Notes under the pieces: generated by a model
Database searches by the model: none
The model's input: the letters and a program-made list of their open reading frames with translations, nothing else
Told to the model about the DNA's origin: nothing
Position numbers and translations under genes: made by a program
Shown: piece after piece, positions 16,703 through 27,060 of the stretch
Layout of the letters: each line of letters starts with the position of its first letter
Position numbering within the stretch: position 1 is the first letter of the stretch
Origin: Nodosilinea nodulosa PCC 7104
Lineage (GTDB): Bacteria > Cyanobacteriota > Cyanobacteriia > Phormidesmidales > Phormidesmidaceae
Reading direction: 5' to 3'
Length of the DNA: 64,000 bases
Assembly (NCBI RefSeq): GCF_000309385.1
Contig: NZ_JH976537.1
Span: 4,117,785 to 4,181,784 of the forward strand

Positions 16703-18190
16703 CTACCGCGCGATCGCCCCGGTGGGCCGCTTTAATGCCTTCCGTGAGTAGCGATCGCAGTTGTCGCAGTGCCCGCAATTCCCCAATCGCTGGGCCTCAG
16801 TGCGAAAGCCAAAGGCCACCAGCAGGCTCTGCCAGCGGCACTGACGGCTGTGCAGAAACTGATGCATCTGCTGGCTGGCTGATGCCTGTAACCCTGAAGG
16901 GGGCTGGGGACTTGCCGTCAGCTGATACTGGAATGGGCTGACCCACTCGAGCTGTCCGGCGCTGTGCAGCCACGAGAGGGAAATGGCTCCGTGCTCAAAC
17001 TGCTGGGCAATGTCGCGCACGTCTCCGCTGGGGGGAATTTGGCCGATCAGCCGCTGGGCCTTCTGCTGTAAGATCTGAGTCTGGGACTCAAAAAAATTGG
17101 TTCGCTGGCGATCGCCCGGTTCCAGCCAGCCCGTGGGCTCGCTGACCAGGGTGAGCGCCTCGGCAGCGTTGCCGTCGCGCCCGGCCCGCCCGACCTCCTG
17201 CACGTATTCGGTGATCGTGCAGGGGGCCTGATAGTGGACAACCCAGCGCGTTGAGGATTTGTTTACGCCCATGCCAAAGGCCGATGTCGCCACGACAAAC
17301 TGGAGTTTGTCGGCCATCCAGTCGGCTTCGGTCTGGCGGCGATCGCGGCTGCTCAACCCAGCATGGTAGGGGGCCACGCGATAGCGATCGCCCAGCTTTT
17401 GGGCCAGCGCTTCGCTGTCTTTGCGAGTGCGCACGTAGACCAACCCGGCTTGCTCAGGGTGCTGGCTGAGGTATTGCTGCAAGGCGCTTTTACGCTGCCC
17501 TTCGCTTACTACGGCCTTGACCCGCAGCGTGAGGTTCGACCGATGGGGATTGAGCCGCACAACTTGAGGAGACTGAAGCTGTAGGACCTGCCGCAAAATG
17601 GTTTGGGCCGCAGGATCGGCGGTGGCGGTGAAGGCGGCGATCGGGAGCGTGCTGCCCGGCGGGCGAATGGCGAGGAGCGCCTGTCGTACCGCGCCAAGGC
17701 GTCGGTAGGCCGGACGAAACGTCTCCCCCCACTGCACCAGGCAGTGGGCTTCATCCAGGATCAGCCCGTTGAGGCGCAGGTTGGGCTGGCACAGCCGTTC
17801 CCACACGGGCGAGCTGAGCAGGGTTTCCGGCGATACATAGAGTAGTCGTAGCTCCTGCCGTTCGAGGGCCTGGAGGGTTTTACGGCGCTGGGGCGGCGGC
17901 AGCTGGCTGTGGAGAGTGGCGGCGGGCAGAGCTTTTTCGCGCAGCTCCTGGACCTGGTTTTCCATGAGCGCTACCAGGGGCGAGACCACCAGCGTCAGGC
18001 CCGACTGCAATAGCGCTGGCAGCTGAAAGCAAATCGATTTGCCCCCGCCCGTGGGTAACACCACCAGAACATCCCGATGCTCCAGCAATGCCCTGACGAT
18101 CGCATCCTGGGGAGGGCGAAAGTCGCTGTAGCCCCAAATTTGCTGGAAGGTCCGGCGCACCTCGCCCCAGGCTACAGACTGTTCTGCCAT
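16703..18190 (-). CDS. recQ: RecQ family ATP-dependent DNA helicase
   Basis: A 495-residue superfamily 2 helicase. Motif I is PTGGGKS (K51), motif II is DEAH (146-149) inside DEAHCLVQWGETFRPAYRRLG-type RecQ context, and later motifs include ATSAFGMGVNKS and QEVGRAGRDG. The C-terminus has a RecQ zinc-binding module with cysteines in RQC and CGHCDNC. The HRDC domain of E. coli RecQ is missing, as in many short RecQ proteins. It unwinds DNA 3' to 5' in recombination repair. The IS element sits just downstream. Confidence 0.92.
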   Translation of the reverse strand: MAEQSVAWGEVRRTFQQIWGYSDFRPPQDAIVRALLEHRDVLVVLPTGGGKSICFQLPALLQSGLTLVVSPLVALMENQVQELREKALPAATLHSQLPPPQRRKTLQALERQELRLLYVSPETLLSSPVWERLCQPNLRLNGLILDEAHCLVQWGETFRPAYRRLGAVRQALLAIRPPGSTLPIAAFTATADPAAQTILRQVLQLQSPQVVRLNPHRSNLTLRVKAVVSEGQRKSALQQYLSQHPEQAGLVYVRTRKDSEALAQKLGDRYRVAPYHAGLSSRDRRQTEADWMADKLQFVVATSAFGMGVNKSSTRWVVHYQAPCTITEYVQEVGRAGRDGNAAEALTLVSEPTGWLEPGDRQRTNFFESQTQILQQKAQRLIGQIPPSGDVRDIAQQFEHGAISLSWLHSAGQLEWVSPFQYQLTASPQPPSGLQASASQQMHQFLHSRQCRWQSLLVAFGFRTEAQRLGNCGHCDNCDRYSRKALKRPTGAIAR

Positions 18191-18256
18191 GACGTCATCC
18201 CGACTCGTGCCTCCAGGGTGCCCAGGCAGCGAACCGAAATCGAGCTGGGCCGGGGG

Positions 18257-18300
18257 GCTAAAAACCGAGGGGATCGCTGCTGCCAGCGATCCCCTCGGGA
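18257..18300 (-). terminator. Terminator of the exported barrel-like gene
   Basis: On the minus strand the very stable stem CCGAGGGGATCGCTG / CAGCGATCCCCTCGG is followed by TTTTTAGCC. It separates the upstream gene (18359-19156) from recQ. Confidence 0.85.
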
Positions 18301-18358
18301 CAAACCGTTTAACGCCCGCTGAGGCAGAGCCTCAGCAAACAGCTATTTCCTTCACGCT

Positions 18359-19156
18359 CTATTCAAAGATGAAGGGAAAGTTGTAGCCCACGCCCACGGA
18401 GATGCCCAGCGCGAAACCGTCGGTAACGCGGAAGTTGGCAGCACCATTGAGGGTGAAGTCGCGGGAGATGGGCACGTCAGCCCCAGCGTCGATCAGCAAA
18501 CCGACGTTACCGCTGGTGGGAATATCAACCCCGGCACCCACATAGGGCTGAGCGCGGAACCCCTGGAAGCTAAGGGTATTGAAGTTGTAGGTAAGGGGAA
18601 CGGTGAAGCTAGAGCGATCGTTGGTGATCGTAACCCCAGGCCGCAGGGAGAAGCGAGGCCCGAGGGAAATTTTGCTGATCACATTGAAGCCGAAGCTCGA
18701 TATGCCGCTTTGACCGCGATTGCCGATGCCGATGTTGCCACCCACGCCCAGGTAAGCCGGCGTAATTTCGTAGGCTGAACGGGTGCTTTGGGCCAGTTCG
18801 AGGGAGTCGGTGGCCTCAGGGGAGGTCTCCACAGTTGCGGCAAGCAGTGCAGAATTGATGTCGGCGTTGTTAAACATGTCGCTGCTAGCCACGGGAGCCG
18901 CCTCCGGCAGCGCCAGGAGGTTTGCTGCGCCAGCGGACATTTCTGTGGTTTCGATCGCCGCTTCGGTGCCGACAGCCTGCGATGAAACGGGGTTTGAAAC
19001 TGGGGACTCGACTGCTGCTGCGGGAGCAACCTCGACCTCCGCCAGGGGGGCTTGGGACAGGTCTAGTTCATCTAGATTTTGGGCCAGGGCAGGGCTTGCC
19101 GCTCCAGCAGCGGCTAGCAGACCCAGCGCCAGGGAAACTCGCTTGAGATACGCCAT
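18359..19156 (-). CDS. Exported protein, probable outer-membrane beta-barrel
   Basis: A 265-residue protein with a signal peptide (LKRVSLALGLLAAAGAASPALA, cut after ALA at about residue 23). A low-complexity Ala/Glu/Pro segment runs to about residue 120. The last 140 residues alternate hydrophobic and polar residues in strand-like blocks with many Gly and Asn (ITPAYLGVGGNIGIGNRG, FALGISVGVGYNFPFIF), resembling small outer-membrane barrels. The penultimate Phe fits barrel insertion signals loosely. Exact role unknown. ATG at 19156 has GAGGAG upstream. Confidence 0.7.
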   Translation of the reverse strand: MAYLKRVSLALGLLAAAGAASPALAQNLDELDLSQAPLAEVEVAPAAAVESPVSNPVSSQAVGTEAAIETTEMSAGAANLLALPEAAPVASSDMFNNADINSALLAATVETSPEATDSLELAQSTRSAYEITPAYLGVGGNIGIGNRGQSGISSFGFNVISKISLGPRFSLRPGVTITNDRSSFTVPLTYNFNTLSFQGFRAQPYVGAGVDIPTSGNVGLLIDAGADVPISRDFTLNGAANFRVTDGFALGISVGVGYNFPFIFE

Positions 19157-19463
19157 GATTTCGTTCACTCCTCAGATTTTTAATAGATAGGTTTCATCGG
19201 CCTAACGGCAGCGATGAATTACGCAAAACCAGTCACACTCGAAATCGTACTGCCATAGTCGGGATTGAGAAAGTTAAAATTGAGCCGTTCCCAGAGCTAT
19301 AGCTTCACACACCACGCTTGTCTCCGAAATTGGCTGAATTGTACCATCTTCAACCTGGGGACGAGACTGTAGTGACAACATTTTGCACTCATCAGGCATA
19401 GATGCGACTCTACTCTAGGGCAGATCAACGGGAGCACAGCACCAGTTGGCAAGGCGGGGAGAT
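19157..19463. other. Intergenic region
   Basis: About 300 bases between two minus-strand genes. It should hold the promoter of the barrel-like gene. No RNA gene, strong hairpin or repeat is visible. Confidence 0.35.
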
Positions 19464-20411
19464 TTAGCCTGGTGCTCCCATGGCGAGGGTGGCCTGGGCG
19501 ATTAGGTCCGCCAGCCGAGGCAGAATGTGGCGGTTCTGGCTGTGCTCGCGGCCCTCGGTAAAGGCTACCAGCAGGCCAGGAGTGCCGCTGGCCAGCTCAA
19601 AATAGACCGCGTCGTGGCGGACCTGGCTGGTGTAGCCAGCCTTGGAGTACAGCGCCGTGCCAGGGGGCAAGCCTGCCCCCAGAAAGCCTGTCACCTGGTC
19701 TTCTTCGCCAGGGTGGGGCGGATGGGAGGGCACAGTGCGCCGCATCAGGGTCAGCATGGTCTGCGATCGCGCCGCTGACACCGCCACTCCCCCCGCAATG
19801 CTGTGGATGAGGCGAGCGACGGCATTGGTGGTGAGCCGGTTGCGGTTTTCGTAGTGCTCGCCCACAAAGGCCCGCTCCCGTCCGTAGGGGCCGTCGCCCC
19901 AGGGCTTTTGGTTCATGTTTACCCCGATCAGCTCGGGCCACTGGAGCGACTGAAAAAAACGGTTGACAATGTTGCGCTGATGGCACCAGGTTTCAAAAGG
20001 CCCAGGGGGTAGCTCGGGGCCGCTGGTGGTGCCGCTGAGCATGTCAACGACCAGGGCCGTGGCGTCGTTGCCGGAATCGACAATCATGTCCTTCAGCGCC
20101 CGATCCAGCTCTGGGGAGGGGGGAATCATGCCCTGCTCCAACCACTCGTGGGCGGCCACCAGGTAAAACAGCTTCACCACGCTGGCCGGGTAGATCAGCT
20201 CGACCCCCCGGTAGCTGGCCCCGCGGGGACGGTGCTGCCAAAAGTCGGTGGCGCTCAGGGCACCGCCGGTATTGGTAATGTAGGGTGGCTCATAGGTGAT
20301 CCAGGTGACAGCGAGCTGAGTGGGCGTGAGGGCAAACTCGGTTCTCACCTGCTCTAGCAGCTGCTCCAGGGTCAGTTGCAGGGTGGGATCGGGGGCAAAA
20401 AAGGTTGTCAT
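19464..20411 (-). CDS. Serine hydrolase of class A beta-lactamase fold
   Basis: A 315-residue protein with the penicillin-recognising serine hydrolase motifs: SVVK (S77, K80) within YPASVVKLFYLVA, SGN (113-115) in place of SDN, and SKAG near residue 268 in place of KTG. No signal peptide is visible, so it is probably cytoplasmic or exported by another route, and antibiotic resistance is unlikely. The variant SGN and KAG boxes suggest another amide or ester substrate. The divergent dienelactone hydrolase gene starts about 95 bases away. ATG at 20411. Confidence 0.78.
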   Translation of the reverse strand: MTTFFAPDPTLQLTLEQLLEQVRTEFALTPTQLAVTWITYEPPYITNTGGALSATDFWQHRPRGASYRGVELIYPASVVKLFYLVAAHEWLEQGMIPPSPELDRALKDMIVDSGNDATALVVDMLSGTTSGPELPPGPFETWCHQRNIVNRFFQSLQWPELIGVNMNQKPWGDGPYGRERAFVGEHYENRNRLTTNAVARLIHSIAGGVAVSAARSQTMLTLMRRTVPSHPPHPGEEDQVTGFLGAGLPPGTALYSKAGYTSQVRHDAVYFELASGTPGLLVAFTEGREHSQNRHILPRLADLIAQATLAMGAPG

Positions 20412-20505
20412 GGCCAGCGCCTGTGTTCTAGGTAACCACGTGTTTCTCAAACCATCCTTCACCATAGCTGTAGATAGTTCTCTGTCCTAGGTCTGGAGTA
20501 GCCCT

Positions 20506-21261
20506 GTGCAAATACAGCGCCGCGAGGTGGGTTTGACCATAGACGATAGCCTGATGCGCCTCGCCATAGCGGAGCCTGCTGCCCCCGGTCCCTACCCTGG
20601 CATTCTGTTTTATTCCGACATCTATCAGCTGGGCGGGCCAATCCTGCGCCTGGCCGATCGCCTGGCGGGCTACGGCTATGTGGTGGCGGCCCCAGAGATT
20701 TTTCATCGCCTAGAGCCCATCGGCACGGCGATCGCGCCCAGCGATCTGGGTCGTCTGCGGGGCAACGATGCCGCCCGCCGCACCGCGATCGCCCAATACG
20801 ACGCCGACGCCACCGCCGCGATCGCCTGGCTTCAGAACGACAACGCCGTGGCCCCTAGCCAGATCGGTACGCTGGGCTTTTGCATCGGTGGCCATCTGGC
20901 CTGTCGAGCCGCCCTCAATCCGGCGGTAAAGGCGGCTGTGTGCTGCTATCCCACCGGCATCCACAGCGGCCAGCTGGGGCGCGATGGCGCCGATACCCTG
21001 GAGCGACTGGGGGACATAGCGGCATCCCTGCTGCTAGTTTTTGGGGATCGCGATCCCCACGTGCCCGCCGCAGGGCGCGAGGCTATTCTCACCGCCCTGA
21101 CGGCGGCAAACGTGGCCCACAAAACGCTGATCTACCCGGCCAACCACACCTTCATGCGCGACGACGGCTACCGCTACGATCCTGCCGCCACCGACGCCGC
21201 CTGGGCGGAAATGATCGCCTTTCTGGCTAGGTGTTTCGGTGGCAGCGCGCCGCATTCCTAA
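20506..21261 (+). CDS. Dienelactone hydrolase family protein
   Basis: A 251-residue alpha/beta hydrolase of the dienelactone hydrolase type. The nucleophile is a cysteine in GFCIGG (C126), with D183 (FGDRDPHVP) and H214 (PANHTFMRD) completing the triad. Family members open lactones or cleave esters, but no aromatic degradation genes are near, so the substrate is unknown. The GTG start at 20506 has GGAG 8 bases upstream. Soluble, complete. Confidence 0.88.
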   Translation: MQIQRREVGLTIDDSLMRLAIAEPAAPGPYPGILFYSDIYQLGGPILRLADRLAGYGYVVAAPEIFHRLEPIGTAIAPSDLGRLRGNDAARRTAIAQYDADATAAIAWLQNDNAVAPSQIGTLGFCIGGHLACRAALNPAVKAAVCCYPTGIHSGQLGRDGADTLERLGDIAASLLLVFGDRDPHVPAAGREAILTALTAANVAHKTLIYPANHTFMRDDGYRYDPAATDAAWAEMIAFLARCFGGSAPHS

Positions 21262-21560
21262 ACAGGCTGGGTATGCTAGGTCATGGCCGGGGCAGGGCGT
21301 TCTGTGCAAATCACAACTTTAACTGCCCTAGACCTGGGGTATACGGTTAGAGTGGTAGGTGTTTAGCGGGTCCACCACTGCCTTCGCCACGTCCTGGCGC
21401 AGGAGAAACAGCCTCGATTTGCAGTCCCCTGGGGCGGCTTTTTGGATACCTCCTTCGCCCCACCGCTACCGGGCGAAGGTGTCCCTATTTTTCAACTTAT
21501 CCAGGCGGCCGACTGCGCCACTGCTTTCGTTCCCATCTGCCACGCTTGAGTAGGGTTCCT

Positions 21561-24129
21561 ATGGCAACTCAGATCGATGGCCCCCTGGGGCCGGTCTTCA
21601 ACCAACGCAGCATGATTACCGCCCTGTCTCTGGCCAACCAGAACAGCTCTCTGACCAACCGGGTGCGGGATCTACCCACCCCTCAATTCATCAGCCTGCT
21701 CGACCAAATTACCGCAGAATTTGAGCATTTTTTGCGGGCCATCGACATGATCAACAACGAGTCGTTGGAGATCATGCTGGAGCAAATTTTAGAAGCCTTC
21801 ACCCTCAAGATTGGCCAAATTCTCCAGGCCGAACGCACCACCATTTTTATGGTGGATCAAGAAAAACAGGAGCTGTGGTCGAAAATTGCCCAGGGCGACG
21901 GGGAGCGATCGCTCGAAATTCGCGTCCCTATGGGCAAAGGTATTTCGGGCTTTGTGGCCACCCACGTGCTGCCGCTCAACATCCCCGACGCCTACGCTGA
22001 CGATCGCTTCGATCCCACCCACGATCAAAAGACCGGCTACCGCACCCGCAGCATTCTCTGCATGCCGGTACTGAGCAAAAAAAACCGACAATATCGTGGC
22101 CGTGGTGCAGCTGCTCAACAAGCTCAACAGCACTCCCTTTGACGAGCAGGACGAGCGCCACTTCAAAGAGTTTGCCGAGTCGCTGGGGGTAATTCTAGAA
22201 AGCTGCAACTCGTTTTATATCGCCGCCCGCAACCAAAAAGGCGTCGCCGCCCTGCTCAAGGCCATTTCGTCCCTAGAGCAGAGCCTGGACCTGGAGAAAA
22301 CCCTGCAATCGGTGATGGAGGAAGCCCGCCAGCTGATGCAGGCCGATCGCAGCACCCTGTGGCTGATCGACGAAGAGAGCGGCGACCTGTGGTCCAAGGT
22401 GAAGTCGGGCGACGGCAAGTCCCTGGTGGAGCTGCACAACCCTATCAGCAGCGGCATTGTGGGCCACGTGGCCACCACCGGCGAAATCCTCAACATCCCC
22501 GATGCCTACCAAGACCCTCGCTTCAACCCCGACGCCGACAAGCGCACCGGCTACACCACCCGCACCATTCTCTGCATGCCGGTATATAACTCTGGGGGCA
22601 AGCTGATCGCCGTCACCCAGCTGATCAACAAGGCCCAGGGCACCTTCACCACCTCCGACGAGGCCTTTATGAAGGCCTTCAACATCCAGGCCGGGGTCGC
22701 GCTGGAAAATGCCAAGCTGTTTGAGAGCGTCCTGGTCGAAAAACAGTATCAGAAAGACATTCTGCAAAGCCTCTCCGACGCGGTGATCTCCACCGATATG
22801 GAAGGCCGCATTGTCACCATCAACGACGCCGCTCTGGACCTGATTGGCTGCCCGGAAGATACCGATCACAGCCGCACCATTCGCGATCGCTGGCAAACGG
22901 CCCTGCTCAGCCGCCCCGTGTGGGACGCCATCCCCATCGAAAGCCTGCGCTTTCGCCTAGAGGACAGCCTCAAAAACGGGGCCCGCCACTACGTGCCCGA
23001 GCAGAGCCTGCGGGTGGCCGTGGCCCCCGGTCCCGGCACCGGGCTAGATCCCGTTTCTGAGCTGGCCCTAGCCGATCCGAACCATCCCGAAATCTATCGA
23101 GCCTGGGGCGATCCGTCCGCTCCGCCCCTGCCCGCCGATCTGGTACAGCGCATTGAGCGCAGCATCAACCTCACCGTCAACCCCCTGACCAACCCCGAAG
23201 GCGGGGTGCTCGGCGGCCTGCTGGTGCTCGAAGACATCAGCCAGGAAAAGCGGATGAAGAGCACTCTCTACCGCTACATGACCCCCGGCGTGGCCGAGCA
23301 GGTGATGGCCCTGGGCGACGATCTGCTCATGAAGGGCGAGCGCAAAGACGTCACGGTGCTGTTCTCCGACATTCGTGGCTACACCACCCTGACCGAAAAT
23401 TTAGAAGCCGACAAAGTGGTGGAAATGCTCAACGCCTACTTTGAAACCATGGTGGAGTCGGTATTCCACTTCGAGGGCACCCTCGACAAATTCATTGGCG
23501 ACGCGCTGATGGCGGTGTTTGGTGCCCCGCTACCCCTCAGTAACCACGCCTGGGCGGCGGTGCAGAGCGCTCTGGACATGCGGCGGCGGCTGGCAAAGTT
23601 TAACGCCGAGCGGGGGGTTTTGGGTCAGCCCGAGATTCGCTTTGGCATCGGCATTAGTTCCGGCGAGGTTGTTTCGGGCAACATTGGCTCCCAGCGCAAA
23701 ATGGAGTACACCGTCATCGGCGATGGGGTCAACCTCAGCTCTCGCCTGGAAGGGGTAACCAAAGAGTATGGCTGTGACATTGTTATCAGCGAATACACCT
23801 ATGCCCTCTGCGCCGACAAAATCTGGGTGCGCGAGCTAGACCGCACCCAGGTAAAGGGCAAACATCAAGCCGTCGGCCTCTACGAACTCATTGACAAGCG
23901 CGACACGCCCCTCAGTGCCGACACCGAAGCCTTTCTCGCGCTCTACGCCAAAGCCCGCAGCGCCTACACGGCCATGCGCTTTGACGAAGCCCTGAACCTG
24001 TTTGGCCAGGCCCAACAGATGCGCCCCGACGACAAGGCCGTAGCGGTTCATCTCAGCCGAGCTCAGCAGTATCGGGTGCAGCCGCCGCCGGAGAATTGGA
24101 ATGGTGTCTATGTGATGACCACCAAGTGA
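21561..24129 (+). CDS. GAF-GAF-PAS class III adenylate cyclase, frameshifted in this sequence
   Basis: Reads as one protein of about 855 residues if one base is removed from an A8 run (22077-22084). As given, the first frame stops at 22142 and the second opens from about 22096. Order: GAF 1 (about 60-220, interrupted by the shift after ILCMPVLSK), GAF 2 (about 230-390), PAS-like (ILQSLSDAVISTDMEGRI), cyclase catalytic domain, and a TPR-like tail. The catalytic domain keeps both metal aspartates (FSDIRGYT and KFIGDALMAVFG), the ATP-selecting Lys before FIGD and Thr in YTVIGDGVN, and the Arg in NLSSRLEG. It should make cAMP under GAF-ligand control. The shift may be a mutation, a sequencing error or slippage. 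Confidence 0.82.
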
Positions 24130-24395
24130 CCCCTCGCCCAGCGATGACGGCGAAATAAGGCATGGCTGCCGAGGGCTCAACCAGCGGGGTGCCAACCGGC
24201 GATCCGCTTTTCTGACGGAGAACCACCAGCGGTATTAACCTGCGCGGCACCGCTTCGATTGACGCTGCCAGGAACAGCTGCACTCCCCTGTGTCCGTCTA
24301 CCTATCGCAGACGGAGTAAACCCGCTAGGATGGAAGTTGTGTTCAAATTGGACACTTTGAGGTTGTTCCGCCGCCGTTGAGCCAACGCACCGCCC

Positions 24396-25340
24396 ATGTC
24401 TCTTTTTGACTGGTTTGCCAATCGCCGTAAGTCAGGCCCCATTAGCGAAGACCGCCAGGAGCGGGAAATTGCCGACGGCCTATGGACCAAGTGCGAGCAC
24501 TGCGACATTCTGACCTACACCAAGGATCTGCGCACCAATCAGTGGGTTTGTAGCGACTGCGGTCACCACCACCGTATTTTTAGCGATGAGCGTATTCGCC
24601 AGCTCATTGACGCCAACACCTGGCAGGCCATAGATACCCATATTCAGCCCCAGGATCCGCTCAAATTTAAAGATCGCAAGGGCTATGGCGATCGCCTGCG
24701 CGATACCCAAGCCAAAACCAAGCTGACCGATGCTGTCCAGACTGGCCTGGGGGAACTCGACGGCTTGCCCGTTGCCCTAGGGGTGATGGACTTTCGATTT
24801 ATGGGCGGCAGCATGGGTTCAGTAGTGGGCGAAAAACTCACCCGCCTGATCGAGCGCGGCACTGCCACTGGTCGCCCCGTCATCATTGTCTGCGCCTCGG
24901 GGGGAGCCCGCATGCAGGAGGGCATGCTCAGCCTGATGCAAATGGCCAAAATCTCCGGCGCTTTGCAGCAGCACCAGGCGACCAAGCTCATCTACATGCC
25001 GGTGCTCACCCACCCCACCACTGGCGGCGTTACCGCCAGCTTTGCCATGCTGGGCGATATTATTTTGGCCGAGCCCAAGGCCACTATTGGCTTTGCCGGT
25101 CGCCGAGTGGTCGAGCAGACCCTGCGCGAAAAACTCCCCGACGACTTTCAAACCGCTGAATACCTGCGGGACCACGGCTTTGTCGATCTAATTGTGTCGC
25201 GCACCCAGCTTAAGCAAACCCTGGCCCAGCTAATTCGCCTGCATCAGCCTGTCGCTGTCGCCGCTGCGTTGGACGGGCACGCTGCCTGGAGCAATGGCCT
25301 GGGAACGGCAGAGCCAACTCACATTGGCGTCGATTTATAG
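24396..25340 (+). CDS. accD: Acetyl-CoA carboxylase carboxyltransferase subunit beta
   Basis: A 314-residue AccD. The N-terminal zinc ribbon has C33, C36, C52 and C55 (CEHC and CSDC). The crotonase-like carboxyltransferase core includes [27 protein letters not shown] and the oxyanion-type GGVTASFA. With AccA, AccB and AccC it makes malonyl-CoA, the first step of fatty acid synthesis. Complete and of usual length. Partner genes are not nearby, as is normal in cyanobacteria. Confidence 0.96.
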   Translation: MSLFDWFANRRKSGPISEDRQEREIADGLWTKCEHCDILTYTKDLRTNQWVCSDCGHHHRIFSDERIRQLIDANTWQAIDTHIQPQDPLKFKDRKGYGDRLRDTQAKTKLTDAVQTGLGELDGLPVALGVMDFRFMGGSMGSVVGEKLTRLIERGTATGRPVIIVCASGGARMQEGMLSLMQMAKISGALQQHQATKLIYMPVLTHPTTGGVTASFAMLGDIILAEPKATIGFAGRRVVEQTLREKLPDDFQTAEYLRDHGFVDLIVSRTQLKQTLAQLIRLHQPVAVAAALDGHAAWSNGLGTAEPTHIGVDL

Positions 25341-25540
25341 AGGCGAAACATTGGGAATGGCCCCCTTCGGTGGCATGATAGACATTACGAGAAGGATTTG
25401 ATGGGGAAAGCTCCATTGAATTAGGTCTAATCCAAGCCCAGACCTGGAGGGTTTGCCTAACGGGCAATCACCAATCCCGATCTGGCCTTGGCAGAGCTGT
25501 GTTGATTTCATACCCAAGCCCTATACATTCGAGGAGAACC

Positions 25541-26047
25541 ATGTTGAAGAGATGCATTTGGCTAGTTGCGGTCGCACTCTTCTTTGTCAGCCACCTGGTC
25601 ATGGGAGACGCTGTCGCGGCTGAGCTAGATGAGGCTACCCGAACGGTTCCGCTTAACGCCCAAGGCGATAACTATGTGCTGTCGCTGGAGCAGATTACCC
25701 GTGGCCGTCGTCAGTTTAACTACGCCTGTGGCACCTGCCATGTGGGAGGAATTACCAAAACCAACCCTACCGTTGGTCTCGACCCTGAGACCTTGGAGGG
25801 TGCCCTGCCTCCCCGCGATAACATTGAAGCCCTGGTAGCGTACCTGAAAGAACCGATGACCTACGATGGTCTGACCGATATTTCTCAGGTTCACCCCAGC
25901 AAAAAAAGCGCCGATATTTATCCCAAAATGCGTAGTTTGACCGAAGAAGATTTAATCGCGATTGCAGGTCATATCTTGCTTCAGCCCAAGGTCATTGGCG
26001 ACATGTGGGGAGCCGGTAAGACCCGCTTCTCTGCTCCTCAGGTTTAG
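25541..26047 (+). CDS. psbV: Photosystem II cytochrome c-550
   Basis: A 168-residue precursor. The signal peptide ends at about residue 27 (AVAA, then ELDEATRTV, the known mature start). The single haem c site is CGTCH (C63, C66, H67). The C-terminal region DLIAIAGHILLQPKVIG...MWGAGK is typical of PsbV. It sits on the lumen side of photosystem II and stabilises the Mn4CaO5 cluster. GAGGAG precedes the ATG at 25541. It is followed by petE on the same strand, about 200 bases apart. Confidence 0.96.
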   Translation: MLKRCIWLVAVALFFVSHLVMGDAVAAELDEATRTVPLNAQGDNYVLSLEQITRGRRQFNYACGTCHVGGITKTNPTVGLDPETLEGALPPRDNIEALVAYLKEPMTYDGLTDISQVHPSKKSADIYPKMRSLTEEDLIAIAGHILLQPKVIGDMWGAGKTRFSAPQV

Positions 26048-26243
26048 GGATGGTTGGGTGATTTGAGGGCCGACTTAGCCTTGGGAACTGTTGTCAACAG
26101 CGCCTATTTGGTTGCCCAAAGGCGGCAATTACCCAGGCCACAGGCCCAAAGTTGCCGCACAAAGCAGGTTAATATGCCATAAGAAGGCCGTTCAACGGTC
26201 CTCTTGTTTGATTGAACTGGAGATACGAGCTTTAGAGGTAGTT

Positions 26244-26660
26244 ATGCAACGTGTATTTCGCGCCGCCCAGCGTTTGGGTCTGGTTATTTTGTCTGTTCTG
26301 CTAGTTGTGGGTACCCTGACCCTGGCTTCTGCCCCCGCTGCGGCCACCAACTACGATGTCAAAATGGGGTCTGATGCGGGCCTGCTGGTGTTTGAACCCA
26401 GCACTGTGACCGTTAAGCCCGGCGACACCGTGACCTGGATCAACAACAAAATGGCCCCCCACAATGTCGTGTTTGATGCTGCCAATGTGCCCGGCGACAA
26501 AGCCCTGGCCGACAGTATCTCCCATACCCAGCTGACCTTTGCCCCTGGCGAAAACTACTCCACCACGTTTACCGGCGATATGCCCGCTGGCACCTACACC
26601 TACTACTGTGCCCCCCACCGCGGAGCTGGTATGGTAGCCAAGGTCGTTTTGGAGAATTAG
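26244..26660 (+). CDS. petE: Plastocyanin
   Basis: A 138-residue precursor with a Tat/Sec-like signal peptide (cut near residue 34, APAAA then TNYDVKMG) and a mature cupredoxin domain. The copper ligands are H73 (APHNVVF), C122, H125 and M130 ([10 protein letters not shown]). It carries electrons in the thylakoid lumen from cytochrome b6f to photosystem I. GAGG lies just before the ATG at 26244. A strong terminator follows. Its place after psbV groups two lumenal electron-transfer proteins. Confidence 0.96.
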   Translation: MQRVFRAAQRLGLVILSVLLVVGTLTLASAPAAATNYDVKMGSDAGLLVFEPSTVTVKPGDTVTWINNKMAPHNVVFDAANVPGDKALADSISHTQLTFAPGENYSTTFTGDMPAGTYTYYCAPHRGAGMVAKVVLEN

Positions 26661-26708
26661 AGGCGCTTAGAGCCTTTGGCTTTGGGCATGGCTTTTTGAG
26701 CTGAAAGC

Positions 26709-26742
26709 AAAAAAAGAGCGTCTCTCGGGGCGCTCTTTTTTT
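26709..26742. terminator. petE terminator
   Basis: The stem GAGCGTC / GGCGCTC is flanked by seven A on the left and seven T on the right, so it can act in both directions. It lies about 50 bases after the petE stop. Confidence 0.88.
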
Positions 26743-26857
26743 GCGGTTAAGCTCTGCTGCTCCATCGGTGGCATGACAGCCGACGGGTAGGTGAGGACAT
26801 TTCTCAGAACCAGCGTTCGAATGTTTGAACGTTCTCAACGTCTCTCAATGTCCTAAC

Positions 26858-27055
26858 TAACCTGAGTTCGGGATCAGAAAAGACCTTGGCAAAGCAGGCC
26901 CACTGTCCCCTCCTTGGGAGGGGTAGGGGTGGGTTGTCTATGCCAGCATGGCAACTCACCCTATCTAGAAGCTTGTATTTTGCCGTAGGTTTAACCCACC
27001 CCGCCCTTCGGGCATCCCGCCAAGGAGGGGACAGCGTTATCCCGAACTGAGGTTA
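26858..27055. mobile_element. MITE-like palindromic element
   Basis: The outer inverted repeats are TAACCTGAGTTCGGGAT (26858-26874) and ATCCCGAACTGAGGTTA (27039-27055), with one mismatch. Inside lies a second perfect inverted pair, CTGTCCCCTCCTTGG (26903-26917) and its complement (27020-27034), plus a GGGTGGGTT/AACCCACCC pair. The 7-bp AACTAAC occurs at both edges exactly 200 bases apart (26855, 27055), overlapping the repeat ends, and may be or include a target duplication. It holds no gene. It abuts a broken gene on its right. Confidence 0.65.
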
Positions 27056-27060
27056 ACTAA

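Noticed and set aside
26903-27034. CRISPR-like repeat
   Set aside because: There is only one inverted pair and no regularly spaced direct repeats. No CRISPR array or cas gene is visible in the window.
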